From: Actinomadura sp. J1-007 | Lineage (GTDB): Bacteria; Actinomycetota; Actinomycetes; Streptosporangiales; Streptosporangiaceae | Reading direction: 5' to 3' | NCBI RefSeq assembly: GCF_009793335.1 | Contig: NZ_WING01000001.1 | Coordinates: 5,270,001-5,334,000 of the forward strand | Length of the DNA stretch: 64,000 nucleotides | In this document: positions 45,944 through 54,293 of the stretch, piece by piece | Layout of the letters: the number at the start of each line of letters is the position of its first letter | How positions within the stretch are numbered: position 1 is the first letter of the stretch | Notes under the pieces: generated by a model | The model's database searches: none | Seen by the model: the letters and a program-made list of their open reading frames with translations, nothing else | Told to the model about the DNA's origin: nothing | Position numbers and translations under genes: made by a program

Positions 45944-47800
45944 TTAGGGGTGGACGGTCGGCGCCGCGGCCGGTGCCGGCGCGGCCTCCAGGGAGCGCAG
46001 CCACACCTCGCAGGCCAGCGTGCCGAGCAGCGGCACGAGCCGGTGCGGGAACGGTGGCGGGGACATCAGTACGGCGCGCAGCGCGCCCGGGTCCACCAGC
46101 CCGAGGCCGGCCAGGCGCATCCCGTCGCTCAGCTCCAGCAGTTCGGAGCGGTGCCGCCGCAGCCCCGCGTACACGTCGGCGCTGAACTCCGCCTTCGACC
46201 CGCGGCCGAGGTTCCGCTGGGGGACGATGCCGCGCATCGCGTCCACCAGGACGGGCTTGTAGCGGTCGGCCCGCAGGCAGTCGGCGTAGTCCACCGCGAG
46301 TCCGGCCTGGACGACCTGGTCGTCCAGGAACGGGGCCTCCAGCGTGACGCCGAGGCGGGAGGACAGCCGGTCGATCCGGCGTACCAGGGCGCCGCCTTGC
46401 CGTACGACCTGGAGGGTGAGGTGCTGCCCCCGTACCGGCGAGAGCGGCTCGGCCCCGGCGGCGGCCGTCTCCTGGAGCGTGCGGCGCGCCGAGGCGAGGG
46501 CGTCGGGCGTCGCCCACTCGGGCATCCGGTAGCTGGACCCCCAGCCCGAGAGGGGCGCGTGCATGACGCCGCGGATCGGGCGGTCCAGCGCGCGCCCCGC
46601 GTCCCGGCCGAGCCAGTCTCCGAACGAGCGCCGGTCGAGGAGCTGGGCGACGGTGGGCCGCAGCCTCCAGCGGTGGACGGCGCGTCCGGCGCGGACCTGC
46701 CGGATCGCCCGCAGCGGCCGCCTGCGCAGCAGATCGTGCAGGTAGCCGGGGTTGGGCTGGAACAGCTCGTCGCCGCCGTGCCCGGTCAGATGCCGGGACG
46801 AGCCGAGCGCCGACAGCAGCCGCGCCTGCCTGATCAGGATCTCCCGGGTCTGGATGGCGGGGAACGGGCCCTCCAGGTCGGGGTCGGGTTCGAGCAGGCC
46901 CGCGAAGCACCGCGGGAAGTCCTCCACCCCGTACAGCACCTGCTCGGCGCGGGGGAGCTCCTTCGCGGCCAGCGCGGCCCAGTGCGCGTCGTCGGCGGCC
47001 GGGTCGGTGGCCTCGCACGTGACGGCGACGAGCCGTTCGACCCGTTCGGCGGCGAGGAAGCACACGCTGGTGGAGTCCATGCCGCCGGACAGGTCGGCGC
47101 TCAGCATCGTCCGGCCGTGCGCGCGGACCGCCACGGCGTCGCGCAGGGCCTCCCGCAGGCGGCCCGCCGCCTCGTCCAGCGGGACGTCCGGCGCCGGCGG
47201 GCGGTGCCGGCGGCGCACGCGCCCCCGGCCGTCCGGGGAGACCTCCAGGCGGCATCCCGGCTCCAGCGTCTCGACGCCCTCCCACAGGGACCGCTCGCTC
47301 ACCGGCCACGGCGGTTCGGGCGCGACCAGCCTGGACGCCAGCCACTCCGGACGGAACGCCGCGCCGGTCAGCCCGGCCAGCAGGTCGGGGCGGTCCGCCG
47401 CGACCGTCGTCTCCAGCAGCCGGGTGTGGAAGACCTCCCGTACCGACGACAGCGTGCCCTGCACGGACACCACGCCGTCCACGACCGCGGCCGTGTGGAA
47501 GCTGCCGGGCAGCTCCCACGGCAGTCCGGCCGCACCGTCGAGGCCGCGCAGCCGGGCGGCGTAGTCGGCCAGCCACGCCGCGGTGGCGGCCGACCGGCCC
47601 AGGACGGCGACGCGGCGCTCGCCCGCCGCGGCCCAGACGACGTCCTCGTCCCGCCACCAGCCGGCGATCCAGGGCCGCCCCGAACGGTGCGGGATCACGC
47701 GCGGAGCGGGCCGGTCAGGCGGCGTTCCGCGGGACGGCACGCGCAGCGACGCCACGACGGCCTCCCCCGCCGGGCTGTCGGGAACGACCAGGAACCGCAT
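45944..47800 (-). CDS. Lasso cyclase (asparagine-synthetase-like, protein C)
   Basis: The 618-residue ATP-dependent macrolactam synthetase is built like asparagine synthetase B: an N-terminal glutaminase-like domain without the catalytic Cys2 (starts RFLVVPDSPAGEAVVASL), and a C-terminal synthetase domain with the ATP pyrophosphatase loop ADLSGGMDSTSVCFLAAE (about residue 250) and RHLTGHGGDELFQPNPGYL. It activates the side chain of the core acidic residue (predicted Asp8) as AMP ester and closes the ring onto Gly1. The ATG at 47800 directly follows GGGGGAGG. It lies 142 bp after the precursor gene, with a strong hairpin in between. Confidence 0.9.
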   Translation of the reverse strand: MRFLVVPDSPAGEAVVASLRVPSRGTPPDRPAPRVIPHRSGRPWIAGWWRDEDVVWAAAGERRVAVLGRSAATAAWLADYAARLRGLDGAAGLPWELPGSFHTAAVVDGVVSVQGTLSSVREVFHTRLLETTVAADRPDLLAGLTGAAFRPEWLASRLVAPEPPWPVSERSLWEGVETLEPGCRLEVSPDGRGRVRRRHRPPAPDVPLDEAAGRLREALRDAVAVRAHGRTMLSADLSGGMDSTSVCFLAAERVERLVAVTCEATDPAADDAHWAALAAKELPRAEQVLYGVEDFPRCFAGLLEPDPDLEGPFPAIQTREILIRQARLLSALGSSRHLTGHGGDELFQPNPGYLHDLLRRRPLRAIRQVRAGRAVHRWRLRPTVAQLLDRRSFGDWLGRDAGRALDRPIRGVMHAPLSGWGSSYRMPEWATPDALASARRTLQETAAAGAEPLSPVRGQHLTLQVVRQGGALVRRIDRLSSRLGVTLEAPFLDDQVVQAGLAVDYADCLRADRYKPVLVDAMRGIVPQRNLGRGSKAEFSADVYAGLRRHRSELLELSDGMRLAGLGLVDPGALRAVLMSPPPFPHRLVPLLGTLACEVWLRSLEAAPAPAAAPTVHP

Positions 47801-47873
47801 GCCTCCCCCTTCAGAAAAGAACGCGGGGCCCTGCGCCCCGTTCACCGGGGCCGGGCTCGTCTCTCGCGAAGCC

Positions 47874-47908
47874 GGCCGTGCCGACGGGGGTACCGCGCCG
47901 GCACGGCC
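47874..47908 (-). promoter_or_regulatory. Hairpin between lasso precursor and cyclase genes
   Basis: GGCCGTGCCG (47874-47883) pairs perfectly with CGGCACGGCC (47899-47908) around a 15-base loop. It sits 34 bp after the precursor stop. Such a stem would stop most transcripts or stabilise the 3' end of the precursor message, giving excess precursor over enzyme, as is common in RiPP operons. Confidence 0.65.
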
Positions 47909-47942
47909 TTCCGTACTGCGACCTCAGGTGGTGGAGCGGCCC

Positions 47943-48071
47943 TTAGCAGCCCCACAACGCGCACTGGTTGATGCGGTCGAAGCCCCAGCTGCGGTCACCA
48001 AGGGTGACCACGCGAAGGTCGCCCACCGCGGTCAGAAGCGGGGGTTCGTAAACATCCGTCACCATTGTCAT
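47943..48071 (-). CDS. Lasso peptide precursor, class IV (LP2006-like) core
   Basis: The 42-residue peptide has a leader ending YEPPLLTAVGDLRVVTL, which fits the recognition motif YxxPxLxxxGxxxxxTxG exactly, with Thr at the -2 position. The predicted 18-residue core is GDRSWGFDRINQCALWGC: Gly1 as ring nucleophile, Asp8 as ring acceptor (8-membered ring) and Cys13 and Cys18 for a disulfide. It resembles LP2006 (GRPNWGFENDWSCVRVC), sharing W5-G6-F7, an acidic residue 8 and Cys13. GGGAGGTGAG precedes the ATG at 48071; a second ATG at 48065 is possible. It is the first gene of the operon, 180 bp after the siderophore permease gene. Confidence 0.88.
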   Translation of the reverse strand: MTMVTDVYEPPLLTAVGDLRVVTLGDRSWGFDRINQCALWGC

Positions 48072-48251
48072 CTCACCTCCCTTCCGTTGTCGCTCGTCCG
48101 TCCTGGACACAACGACCCCAACGCTAGCGCCACGTTCCGCACTCAAATAGTCACGCAGAGTTGCTAAGCATGGTTGAGGCGGTGACGCATTTCTGGCCGG
48201 GCGGCACACCGGACCAGGACGGGCCCTGAGCGGGGGCGGGAGCGGCGGCGG

Positions 48252-49286
48252 CTACGCGCCGGGGGAGCGCGCTTGGCGTATCAGGAGCCACAGCAGGTAG
48301 AGGCCGCCGAGGACGACGGTGAGCACGCCGACGGGCAGTTGCGCCGGGGCGAACAGCGTCCGCGCCAGCCAGTCGGCGGTGACGAGCAGGAAGGCGCCGG
48401 TGAACGCCGCGGGGGCGAGGGCCGTTCCCGCCGAACGGGCCAGGCGGCGGCCGATCTGCGGGGCGGCGAGGGCGATGAAGGCGACGGGGCCCGCGGCGGC
48501 CGTCGCGGTCGCGGTGAGCGCGACCCCGATGGTGATCATGGCGGTCTCGGTGGCGGTGGTCCTGAGGCCGAGCGCGGTGGCGGTGTCGCGGCCCAGTTCG
48601 AGCTGGCGCATCGGGCGCGACAGCAGGGCCGCGGCGGGCAGCAGGAGCGCCAGGACGGCGATCGCCGGACGGGCCTGCTCCCAGCCGACGCCGTTGAGGG
48701 TCCCGGCGCCCCAGGCCGCGGCGGCCATCGCGACCTCCATCTTGGCCGCCGTCATCAGCCACGTGTTGAGGCCCGCGAGCATCGCGGCGATGGCGATGCC
48801 GGAGATGATGAGCCGCGCGCCCCGCACGCCGCCGCGGCCCGCGGCCAGGTAGACCAGGACCGCCGTGCCGAACCCGCCAGCGAGCGCGCCGGCGGCGACC
48901 TGCGGGTACGAGCCGCCCAGCAGGATCATCGCGACCAGGGCGCCGGTGTGGGCCCCGGTGCCGAAGCCGATGACGTCGGGGCTGCCCAGCGGGTTGCGGG
49001 TGTAGCTCTGGAAGACGGCGCCGCTCATGCCGAGCGCCGCGCCCAGCAGCACGGCGAGCAGGACGCGGGGCAGGCGCCAGCCCACCACCACGGTCCGTTC
49101 CAGGCCGCCGGCCCGTCCGGTCAGGGCCGCCACGACGTCGGGGAGCGGGATGCGGACCTCGCCGTCGCCGAGCGAGACGAGGGCGACGGCCGCCGTCGCG
49201 GCGGCGAGCACGGCGCAGGCCGCGGCGCCGCGCGGGGCGAGGCGGACGGAGAACGTCCGCCCCAGTCTCAGCACGGGCGGGATCAC
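48252..49286 (-). CDS. FecCD-type iron-siderophore permease 2
   Basis: The 344-residue FecCD permease starts IPPVLRLGRTFSVRLAPRG and has the family motifs RLPRVLLAVLLGAALGMSGAVFQSYTRNPLGSPDVIGFGTGAHTGAL, WGAGTLNGVGWEQ, GPVAFIALAAPQIGRRLARSAG and LPVGVLTVVLGGLYLLWLL, consistent with 9-10 helices. It pairs with the upstream permease as a heterodimer. The GTG start overlaps the upstream stop (GTGA). No FecE ATPase is encoded here, so the ATPase must be supplied from elsewhere. Confidence 0.9.
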   Translation of the reverse strand: MIPPVLRLGRTFSVRLAPRGAAACAVLAAATAAVALVSLGDGEVRIPLPDVVAALTGRAGGLERTVVVGWRLPRVLLAVLLGAALGMSGAVFQSYTRNPLGSPDVIGFGTGAHTGALVAMILLGGSYPQVAAGALAGGFGTAVLVYLAAGRGGVRGARLIISGIAIAAMLAGLNTWLMTAAKMEVAMAAAAWGAGTLNGVGWEQARPAIAVLALLLPAAALLSRPMRQLELGRDTATALGLRTTATETAMITIGVALTATATAAAGPVAFIALAAPQIGRRLARSAGTALAPAAFTGAFLLVTADWLARTLFAPAQLPVGVLTVVLGGLYLLWLLIRQARSPGA

Positions 49287-50290
49287 GAGCCGCCCAGCCG
49301 TCGGGTCCGGACGACCGCCAGCAGCGCGGGGCCGCCGAGGAACGCGGTCACCACCCCGACGGGGAGTTCGTCGGGACTGAGCAGGACCCGGGCGGCCACG
49401 TCGGCGGACAGCAGCAGCGCGGGCGCGAGCAGGAGCGTGCAGGCCAGGACCCAGCGCTGGTCGTTCCCGACGGCCCACCGCGCGGCGTGCGGCACCATCA
49501 GGCCGACGAACCCGATCGGCCCGGCGGCGGCCGTGGCCGTACCGGCGAGCAGGGCGACGGCCGCGACCAGTGTCGCCCGCAGGCGGTTGACGCCGAGGCC
49601 GAGGGCCGTCGCGGTCTCCTCGCCGAGCGCGACGGCGTTGAGGGCGCGGGCGCAGGCGAGCGCCAGCACCAGCCCGGCGGCGAGGAACGGCAGCAGCGTC
49701 CAGGCGGTGCCGAGGTCGCGCCCGGTCAGCGACCCGGCGCTCCACGCCCGGCCCTGCTCGAACGCCCGCGGATCGAGCAGGGCGAGCCCGCTGGTGATCC
49801 CGGTCAGCAGCGCGCCCAGCGCGAGGCCCGCCAGCGTCAGCCGCAGGGGCGAGGGGCCGCGCGCTCCCGCCGAGCCGGCGAGGTAGCCCGCCACCGCCGC
49901 CACCAGCGCGCCCCCCATGGCGAACCAGACCTGCCCGGTGACCGTCGTGACGCCCAGCGTCCCGGCGGCGAGCGCCACGGCGAGGCCCGCGCCGGCGTTC
50001 ACGCCGATCAGCCCCGGGTCGGCCAGCGGGTTGCGCGTGTAGCCCTGGATCAGCGCGCCGGACAGGCCCAGGCAGGCGCCGACGATCAGGCCGAGGACGG
50101 TGCGGGGCACGCGGCTTCCCCACACCAGCCGGGCCTCGTGGCTGCCGTCCCGGGCCCAGAGCCCGTGCCACAGGTCCGTGATCGGCAGGTCCTGCGCGCC
50201 GACCGCGACGCTGGACGCGGCGGCGAGCAGGACGGCGGCCGCGGCCGCCGCCAGCCACAGCGTCCGGTGGTCAGTGCGCTTCGCGCTCAT
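49283..50290 (-). CDS. FecCD-type iron-siderophore permease 1
   Basis: This 335-residue permease has RVPRTVLGLIVGACLGLSGALIQGYTRNPLADPGLIGVNAGAGLAV, GRAWSAGSLTGRDLGTAWTL, ALGLGVNRLRATLVAAVALLAGTATAAAGPIGFVGLMVPHAARWAVG and LPVGVVTAFLGGPALLAVVR, the FecCD signatures. The ATG at 50290 (SAKRTDHRTLWLAAAAA) overlaps the siderophore-interacting protein stop by 20 bp. With the next gene it forms the membrane channel of a ferric-siderophore importer. Confidence 0.9.
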   Translation of the reverse strand: MSAKRTDHRTLWLAAAAAAVLLAAASSVAVGAQDLPITDLWHGLWARDGSHEARLVWGSRVPRTVLGLIVGACLGLSGALIQGYTRNPLADPGLIGVNAGAGLAVALAAGTLGVTTVTGQVWFAMGGALVAAVAGYLAGSAGARGPSPLRLTLAGLALGALLTGITSGLALLDPRAFEQGRAWSAGSLTGRDLGTAWTLLPFLAAGLVLALACARALNAVALGEETATALGLGVNRLRATLVAAVALLAGTATAAAGPIGFVGLMVPHAARWAVGNDQRWVLACTLLLAPALLLSADVAARVLLSPDELPVGVVTAFLGGPALLAVVRTRRLGGS

Positions 50291-51104
50291 CGGCCAGGTC
50301 CTCGGAGGTGGGCGGGGCGTCCTGGGCCGTTCCGCGGCGCCAGTAGCCGACGAACGCGATCGCGCTCTTCGGCACGGCCCGTTCGGCGACGAAGTGCCGC
50401 CGGAGCCGGCGGACGGTCGCGGCCTCACCGGCGAGCCAGACGTAGGGGAGGCCGAGCCGGATGTGGTGCTCGGCCACCGCCCGTACGAGCCGGTCGCCGT
50501 GCGCGCCGTCGCGGTGCACGTAGGCGAGGGACAGGTCCGCGGCGGTGTCGAGCCGCTGCTCCTCCGCCGGGCCGTCGATCTCGACGAACGCCTGTACGGG
50601 CAGCCCCGCGGGAAGCGCTTCCAGGGTGGCCGCGATGGCGGGCAGCGCGCTCTCGTCGCCCGCCAGCAGCATCCAGTCGTACGCGGCCGGGACGCGCTTG
50701 TGGCTGGGCGCCGGACCGATCATGGCGATCCGCCGCCCCACGGCCGCGTCGCCCGCCCAGCGCGAGCCCGGCCCCACCGGGCCGTGCAGCACGAAGTCGA
50801 TGTCGATCCGCGGGGGATCCGTCCGGTGGGCGCGGACGCTGTAGGTGCGCATGTACGGGCGGACCGCCGGGTCCATCTCCCGGTACGCGGCGTACCAGCG
50901 GACCAGGTCGCCGTCCTCGGGCAGCGGCGGGACGTCCGGCGCGGACCGGCCCGGCGGCGGGAGGAAGAGCTTCACCTGCTGGTCGGGCGCGACGGAGGCG
51001 AAGTCGGCCAGGTCAGGACCGGTGAAGGTGATCCTGCGCATCCGGGGCGTCACGTCGGTGACGCGGGCCACGGTGAGGTCGTGGTAGCGGACGCCGTCTC
51101 TCAT
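50271..51104 (-). CDS. Siderophore-interacting ferric reductase (SIP family)
   Basis: The 277-residue flavoprotein opens YHDLTVARVTDVTPRMRRITFTGPDLADFASVAPDQQVKLFLPPPG. The FAD-binding motif is YMRTYSVRAHR, followed by IDIDFVLHGPVGPGSRWAGDAAVG and the NADPH-binding half with DWMLLAGDESALPAIAATLEALP. SIP enzymes reduce Fe(III)-siderophores in the cytoplasm and release iron. Its start overlaps the MFS stop (ATGA). Confidence 0.92.
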   Translation of the reverse strand: MRDGVRYHDLTVARVTDVTPRMRRITFTGPDLADFASVAPDQQVKLFLPPPGRSAPDVPPLPEDGDLVRWYAAYREMDPAVRPYMRTYSVRAHRTDPPRIDIDFVLHGPVGPGSRWAGDAAVGRRIAMIGPAPSHKRVPAAYDWMLLAGDESALPAIAATLEALPAGLPVQAFVEIDGPAEEQRLDTAADLSLAYVHRDGAHGDRLVRAVAEHHIRLGLPYVWLAGEAATVRRLRRHFVAERAVPKSAIAFVGYWRRGTAQDAPPTSEDLADEREAH

Positions 51105-52483
51105 GTTCCTGTCCCCTCGGTCGTGGCGGGCCGTCGCGTCCCGGCCCGTTCGCCCGCGCTCGGCGCGTCGGGGGTGCGGCGCGAGGACGGGAGGATCACG
51201 GCGGACGCGGCCCCGCCCAGCACCAGCAGGAGGGCGCCGATCAGCAGCACCGTCGTGTACTCGGCCCCCTCCGCCGCGACCGCGACGAGCACGGCCAGGC
51301 CGAACGAGCCGCCCAGTTGCTGGCTGGTCGTCAGGACGCCCGAGGCGAGGCCCGCGTCGCGTTCGGGGACGCCGGTGGAGGCGAGGGCCCCGAGGGTGAG
51401 GAAGGCGGCGCCGATCCCCACGCTGGCGACGGCGGAAGGGCCGAGCACGGCCGCCGCGTACGGCGCGTCCGGCGTGAGCAGCCCGAACCAGGCGAGTCCC
51501 GAAGCGCCCACCGCCGACCCCGCGACCAGCACGCGCTTGGCCCCGAACCGTACGGCCAGCGCGCCCCCCGCCCTGACGCCGACGACGATGCCCGCGCTGA
51601 ACGGCACGAACGCGAGGCCCGCCTGGACGGCGGTGTAGCCCATCCGCTCCTGGAGGTAGAGGGACAGGAAGTAGAACGCGGCGAGCTGCGCCGACGTCAG
51701 CAGGAACCCGAACACCGCGGCCCCGACCCGCTCCCGCCGTCCGAAGAACGCCAGCGGGACCAGCGGGCGGCGGACCCGCCGCTCCACCAGGACGAACGCC
51801 GCGAGCGACACCAGCCCGGCGGCCAGCGGGACGGGCGCGCCGCCGCTCACCGCGCCGTACACCAGGGCGGCGAACCCCGCGGTCACGAGCACCGCGCCGG
51901 CCCAGTCGAGGTCGCGGAGCGAGGCCGTCGCCGTGGACCGCACCGACAGCAGCCCGGCCAGCAGGATCACCGCGGCGATCGGGACGTTCCCCAGGAACAC
52001 CCAGCGCCAGCCCAGCGTCTCGGTGAGCACGCCGCCGAGCAGGACCCCCGTCGCGCCGCCGAACGCGCCGGCCATGCCCCACCAGGCCAGCGCCGCCCGC
52101 CGCTCCGGCCCCTCGGGGAACGCCGACGTCACGAGCGCCAGCGCCATCGGCGCGAGGACGGCGGCGGCCACGCCTTGCAAGGCGCGGGCCGCGACGAGCA
52201 TCCAGCCCGCCGTGGCGGCGCCGCCCCACGCGCTCGCGGCGGCGAACAGCACCAGCGCCCCGGCCAGCAGCGCGCGGCGGTCCACGAGGTCGCCGATCCT
52301 GCCGCCCAGCAGGACGAACCCCGCGAACACCAGCGTGTAGGCGTTGACCACCCATTGCAGGCCCGAGGGCGTGAAGGCGAGGGCCCGGCTGATGGCGGGC
52401 AGCGCGACGTTCACGATCGACAGGTCCAGGGAGACCAGGAATTGCAGGCCGACGACCGTGGTCAGCATCCAGCGCCGGCTCAC
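51101..52483 (-). CDS. MFS exporter of the siderophore operon
   Basis: The 460-residue DHA2-like MFS protein has VSLDLSIVNVALPAISRALAF, GGRIGDLVDRRALLAG, ARALQGVAAAVLAPMALALVTSAF, GGVLTETLGWRWVFLGNVP and GLAFVPFSAGIVVGVRAGG. Being inside a ferric-siderophore operon and translationally coupled to it, it is most likely a siderophore exporter. The GTG at 52483 overlaps the FecB-like stop (GTGA); an internal ATG at 52468 is the alternative. Confidence 0.85.
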   Translation of the reverse strand: MSRRWMLTTVVGLQFLVSLDLSIVNVALPAISRALAFTPSGLQWVVNAYTLVFAGFVLLGGRIGDLVDRRALLAGALVLFAAASAWGGAATAGWMLVAARALQGVAAAVLAPMALALVTSAFPEGPERRAALAWWGMAGAFGGATGVLLGGVLTETLGWRWVFLGNVPIAAVILLAGLLSVRSTATASLRDLDWAGAVLVTAGFAALVYGAVSGGAPVPLAAGLVSLAAFVLVERRVRRPLVPLAFFGRRERVGAAVFGFLLTSAQLAAFYFLSLYLQERMGYTAVQAGLAFVPFSAGIVVGVRAGGALAVRFGAKRVLVAGSAVGASGLAWFGLLTPDAPYAAAVLGPSAVASVGIGAAFLTLGALASTGVPERDAGLASGVLTTSQQLGGSFGLAVLVAVAAEGAEYTTVLLIGALLLVLGGAASAVILPSSRRTPDAPSAGERAGTRRPATTEGTGT

Positions 52484-53457
52484 CGGTCCGCCAACCGGGT
52501 CAGGGCGGGCTTGAGCGCGTCGAGGGTGTAGCCGAGGTTCAGCGCCGACGGATTGCGCAGCGCGGTGCCCTGCTCGACGTTCAGCCACGCCACGTCGCCT
52601 CGCCGCACCACCTTCAGCTCCTGGAACTGCGGGCTCTTCTCCAGCGCCGTGCGCAGCCCGTCGTTGAACGGCGCGATGACGAGCAGGTCCCGGTCCAGCA
52701 GCCGTAGCCGCTCCATGCCGATCTGCCCCTGCACGCCCGCGTTGCCGGCGAGGTTGCCGCGCACCGACGGGTTGAGCGACAGCGACAGCGCCGACAGGAG
52801 CCTGTTGGCCGCGTCCTGCGGGTCGGAGACGACCGCGACCAGTCCGGGGCTGCTCAGCCCGGCGAACGTGACCGTCCTCCCCTTCAGCCGCGGCAGTCCC
52901 GCCACCGACGCGCGCAGCTTCCGCTCCGACTCGGCCACCAGGGTCCTCGCCTCGGCCTCGCGCCCGAGCGCGCGCCCGGTCACGAGCGTGACGTCCTGCC
53001 AGGTGTCGGTGAAGCCGCGGCGCAGCATCGGGATCGTCGGCGCGATCGCCGACAGCCGCTGGTAGACGGCCTTGTCGGAGGCCACGAACCCGGCCAGGAT
53101 CAGGTCCGGCCGCTGGGCGGCGATCGACTCCACGTTCAGCGTCGCGGCGGACACGACGGGCAGCAGCTTGGTCTTCGCCGGGTCGAGCCGGCCCCGCTGC
53201 CAGGCGTACGGCCGGCCGCGCCCGTAGGGGTTCCCGGGCGCGGCGACCGGGGCCGCGCCGAGCGCCAGCGCGGGATCGGTGAACGAGGGCACCAGCGTCA
53301 CCACCCGCCGCGGCCGTCCCTCGATCGTCGTCCTGCCGTGCTGGTGCTCGATCACCACACCGCTCCCGGACGCCGCGTGCTCCGTCCGGTCCGCCGAGCA
53401 GCCGGCCGACGCCAGCACGACCAGCGCGGCCAGGACGGCCCGCCATCTCGCAACCAT
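52480..53457 (-). CDS. FecB-type siderophore-binding lipoprotein
   Basis: The 325-residue protein starts with a lipoprotein signal (WRAVLAALVVLASAGCSADR, lipobox LASAGC). The periplasmic-binding fold follows: RRVVTLVPSFTDPALALGAAPVAAP, LNVESIAAQRPDLILAGF, TLVTGRALGREAEARTLVAE and RLRLLDRDLLVIAP. It captures the ferric siderophore outside the membrane and feeds the FecCD permeases. It is the first gene of a five-gene operon (binding protein, exporter, reductase, two permeases) and lies directly behind an iron box. Confidence 0.9.
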   Translation of the reverse strand: MVARWRAVLAALVVLASAGCSADRTEHAASGSGVVIEHQHGRTTIEGRPRRVVTLVPSFTDPALALGAAPVAAPGNPYGRGRPYAWQRGRLDPAKTKLLPVVSAATLNVESIAAQRPDLILAGFVASDKAVYQRLSAIAPTIPMLRRGFTDTWQDVTLVTGRALGREAEARTLVAESERKLRASVAGLPRLKGRTVTFAGLSSPGLVAVVSDPQDAANRLLSALSLSLNPSVRGNLAGNAGVQGQIGMERLRLLDRDLLVIAPFNDGLRTALEKSPQFQELKVVRRGDVAWLNVEQGTALRNPSALNLGYTLDALKPALTRLADR

Positions 53458-53469
53458 CCGCGCTCCTTG

Positions 53470-53488
53470 TTAGGCTTACCTTACCTAA
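53470..53488 (-). promoter_or_regulatory. Iron box (DmdR/IdeR operator)
   Basis: TTAGGCTTACCTTACCTAA matches the actinobacterial DtxR-family consensus TTAGGTTAGGCTAACCTAA at about 15 of 19 positions when read on the minus strand, including both TTAGG/CCTAA ends. It lies 12 bp before the binding-protein start and within the presumed promoter, so iron-replete cells should repress the operon. Confidence 0.82.
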
Positions 53489-53536
53489 CACTGTTACATA
53501 ACCTGATCGCGGCGGGCAACCCGGCAGAATGGGGGC

Positions 53537-54241
53537 ATGGTCAACACAGGCGGACGGCCGGCGCGGCTGAACCTCGACCGGATCCTCGACGAGGCCCGGG
53601 AGATCGTGGCGGCCGACGGCGTGGAGAAGCTGTCGATGCGCAGGCTGGCTGCCCGGCTGGACAGCACGCCGACCGCGCTCTACCACTACGTCCGCGACAA
53701 GGACGAGCTGCTGGCCGAGCTCATCGCCTCCGCCGACCTGCACATTGACGCCGCGGCGCTGCCTGAGGGCGGCACCGAACGGCTCGTCGCCCTCTGCGAG
53801 CGGATGCACCGGCTGTTCGTCGCGCACCGCTGGGCGATCCCCGTCCTGGCGACCGGCGTCGCCGTCAACGCCCGCGGCGCCTGGCTGACCAACGAGATCC
53901 TGACCGCCCTCACCGAACGCGGCCTGACCCCGTCCGAGGCGTTCCTCGCCCACGAGACCCTCTGGTACTTCACCGCGGGGCACGCGCTGCTCGCCCACCG
54001 GCACCGGCGCCACGACGCCGCGGCCCCGCCGCACTACACCAGCGCCCCGCAGGCCCGCGGCCTGGCCATGATCGAGGAGCTGGCCCCGTCTCCGGGGACC
54101 TGGCCCGCGACTACTCGTTCACCACCGGCCTCAGGCACCTGCTCGACGGAACGCTCCCGAGGGAGCGCGGCGCGTGACGATCGCCTCCGCCGCGCACGCG
54201 ATCCCCGCCGAAGATCAGCGGGACCGGGCGGCGGGGGGTAG
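53537..54241 (+). CDS. TetR-family regulator, 3' end frameshifted
   Basis: The N-terminal HTH is clear: LNLDRILDEAREIVAADGVEKLSMRRLAARLDSTPTALYHYVRDKDELLAELI. It is followed by a TetR_C-type domain (LVALCERMHRLFVAHRWAIPVLATGV...AFLAHETLWYFTAGHALL). At 54094-54097 (GGGG) one missing G diverts the frame. Restored, the end reads PGDLARDYSFTTGLRHLLDGTLPRERGA with a stop at 54175-54177, giving about 213 residues. As read, a basic tail runs to 54241. It is divergent from the siderophore operon with the iron box between them, so it may add a second control. Confidence 0.82.
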   Translation: MVNTGGRPARLNLDRILDEAREIVAADGVEKLSMRRLAARLDSTPTALYHYVRDKDELLAELIASADLHIDAAALPEGGTERLVALCERMHRLFVAHRWAIPVLATGVAVNARGAWLTNEILTALTERGLTPSEAFLAHETLWYFTAGHALLAHRHRRHDAAAPPHYTSAPQARGLAMIEELAPSPGTWPATTRSPPASGTCSTERSRGSAARDDRLRRARDPRRRSAGPGGGG

Positions 54242-54293
54242 CGTTCCGGAGCGGCAGAGATCTCCTCGGACCGTCCGGAAGCGGAGCCCGCAT

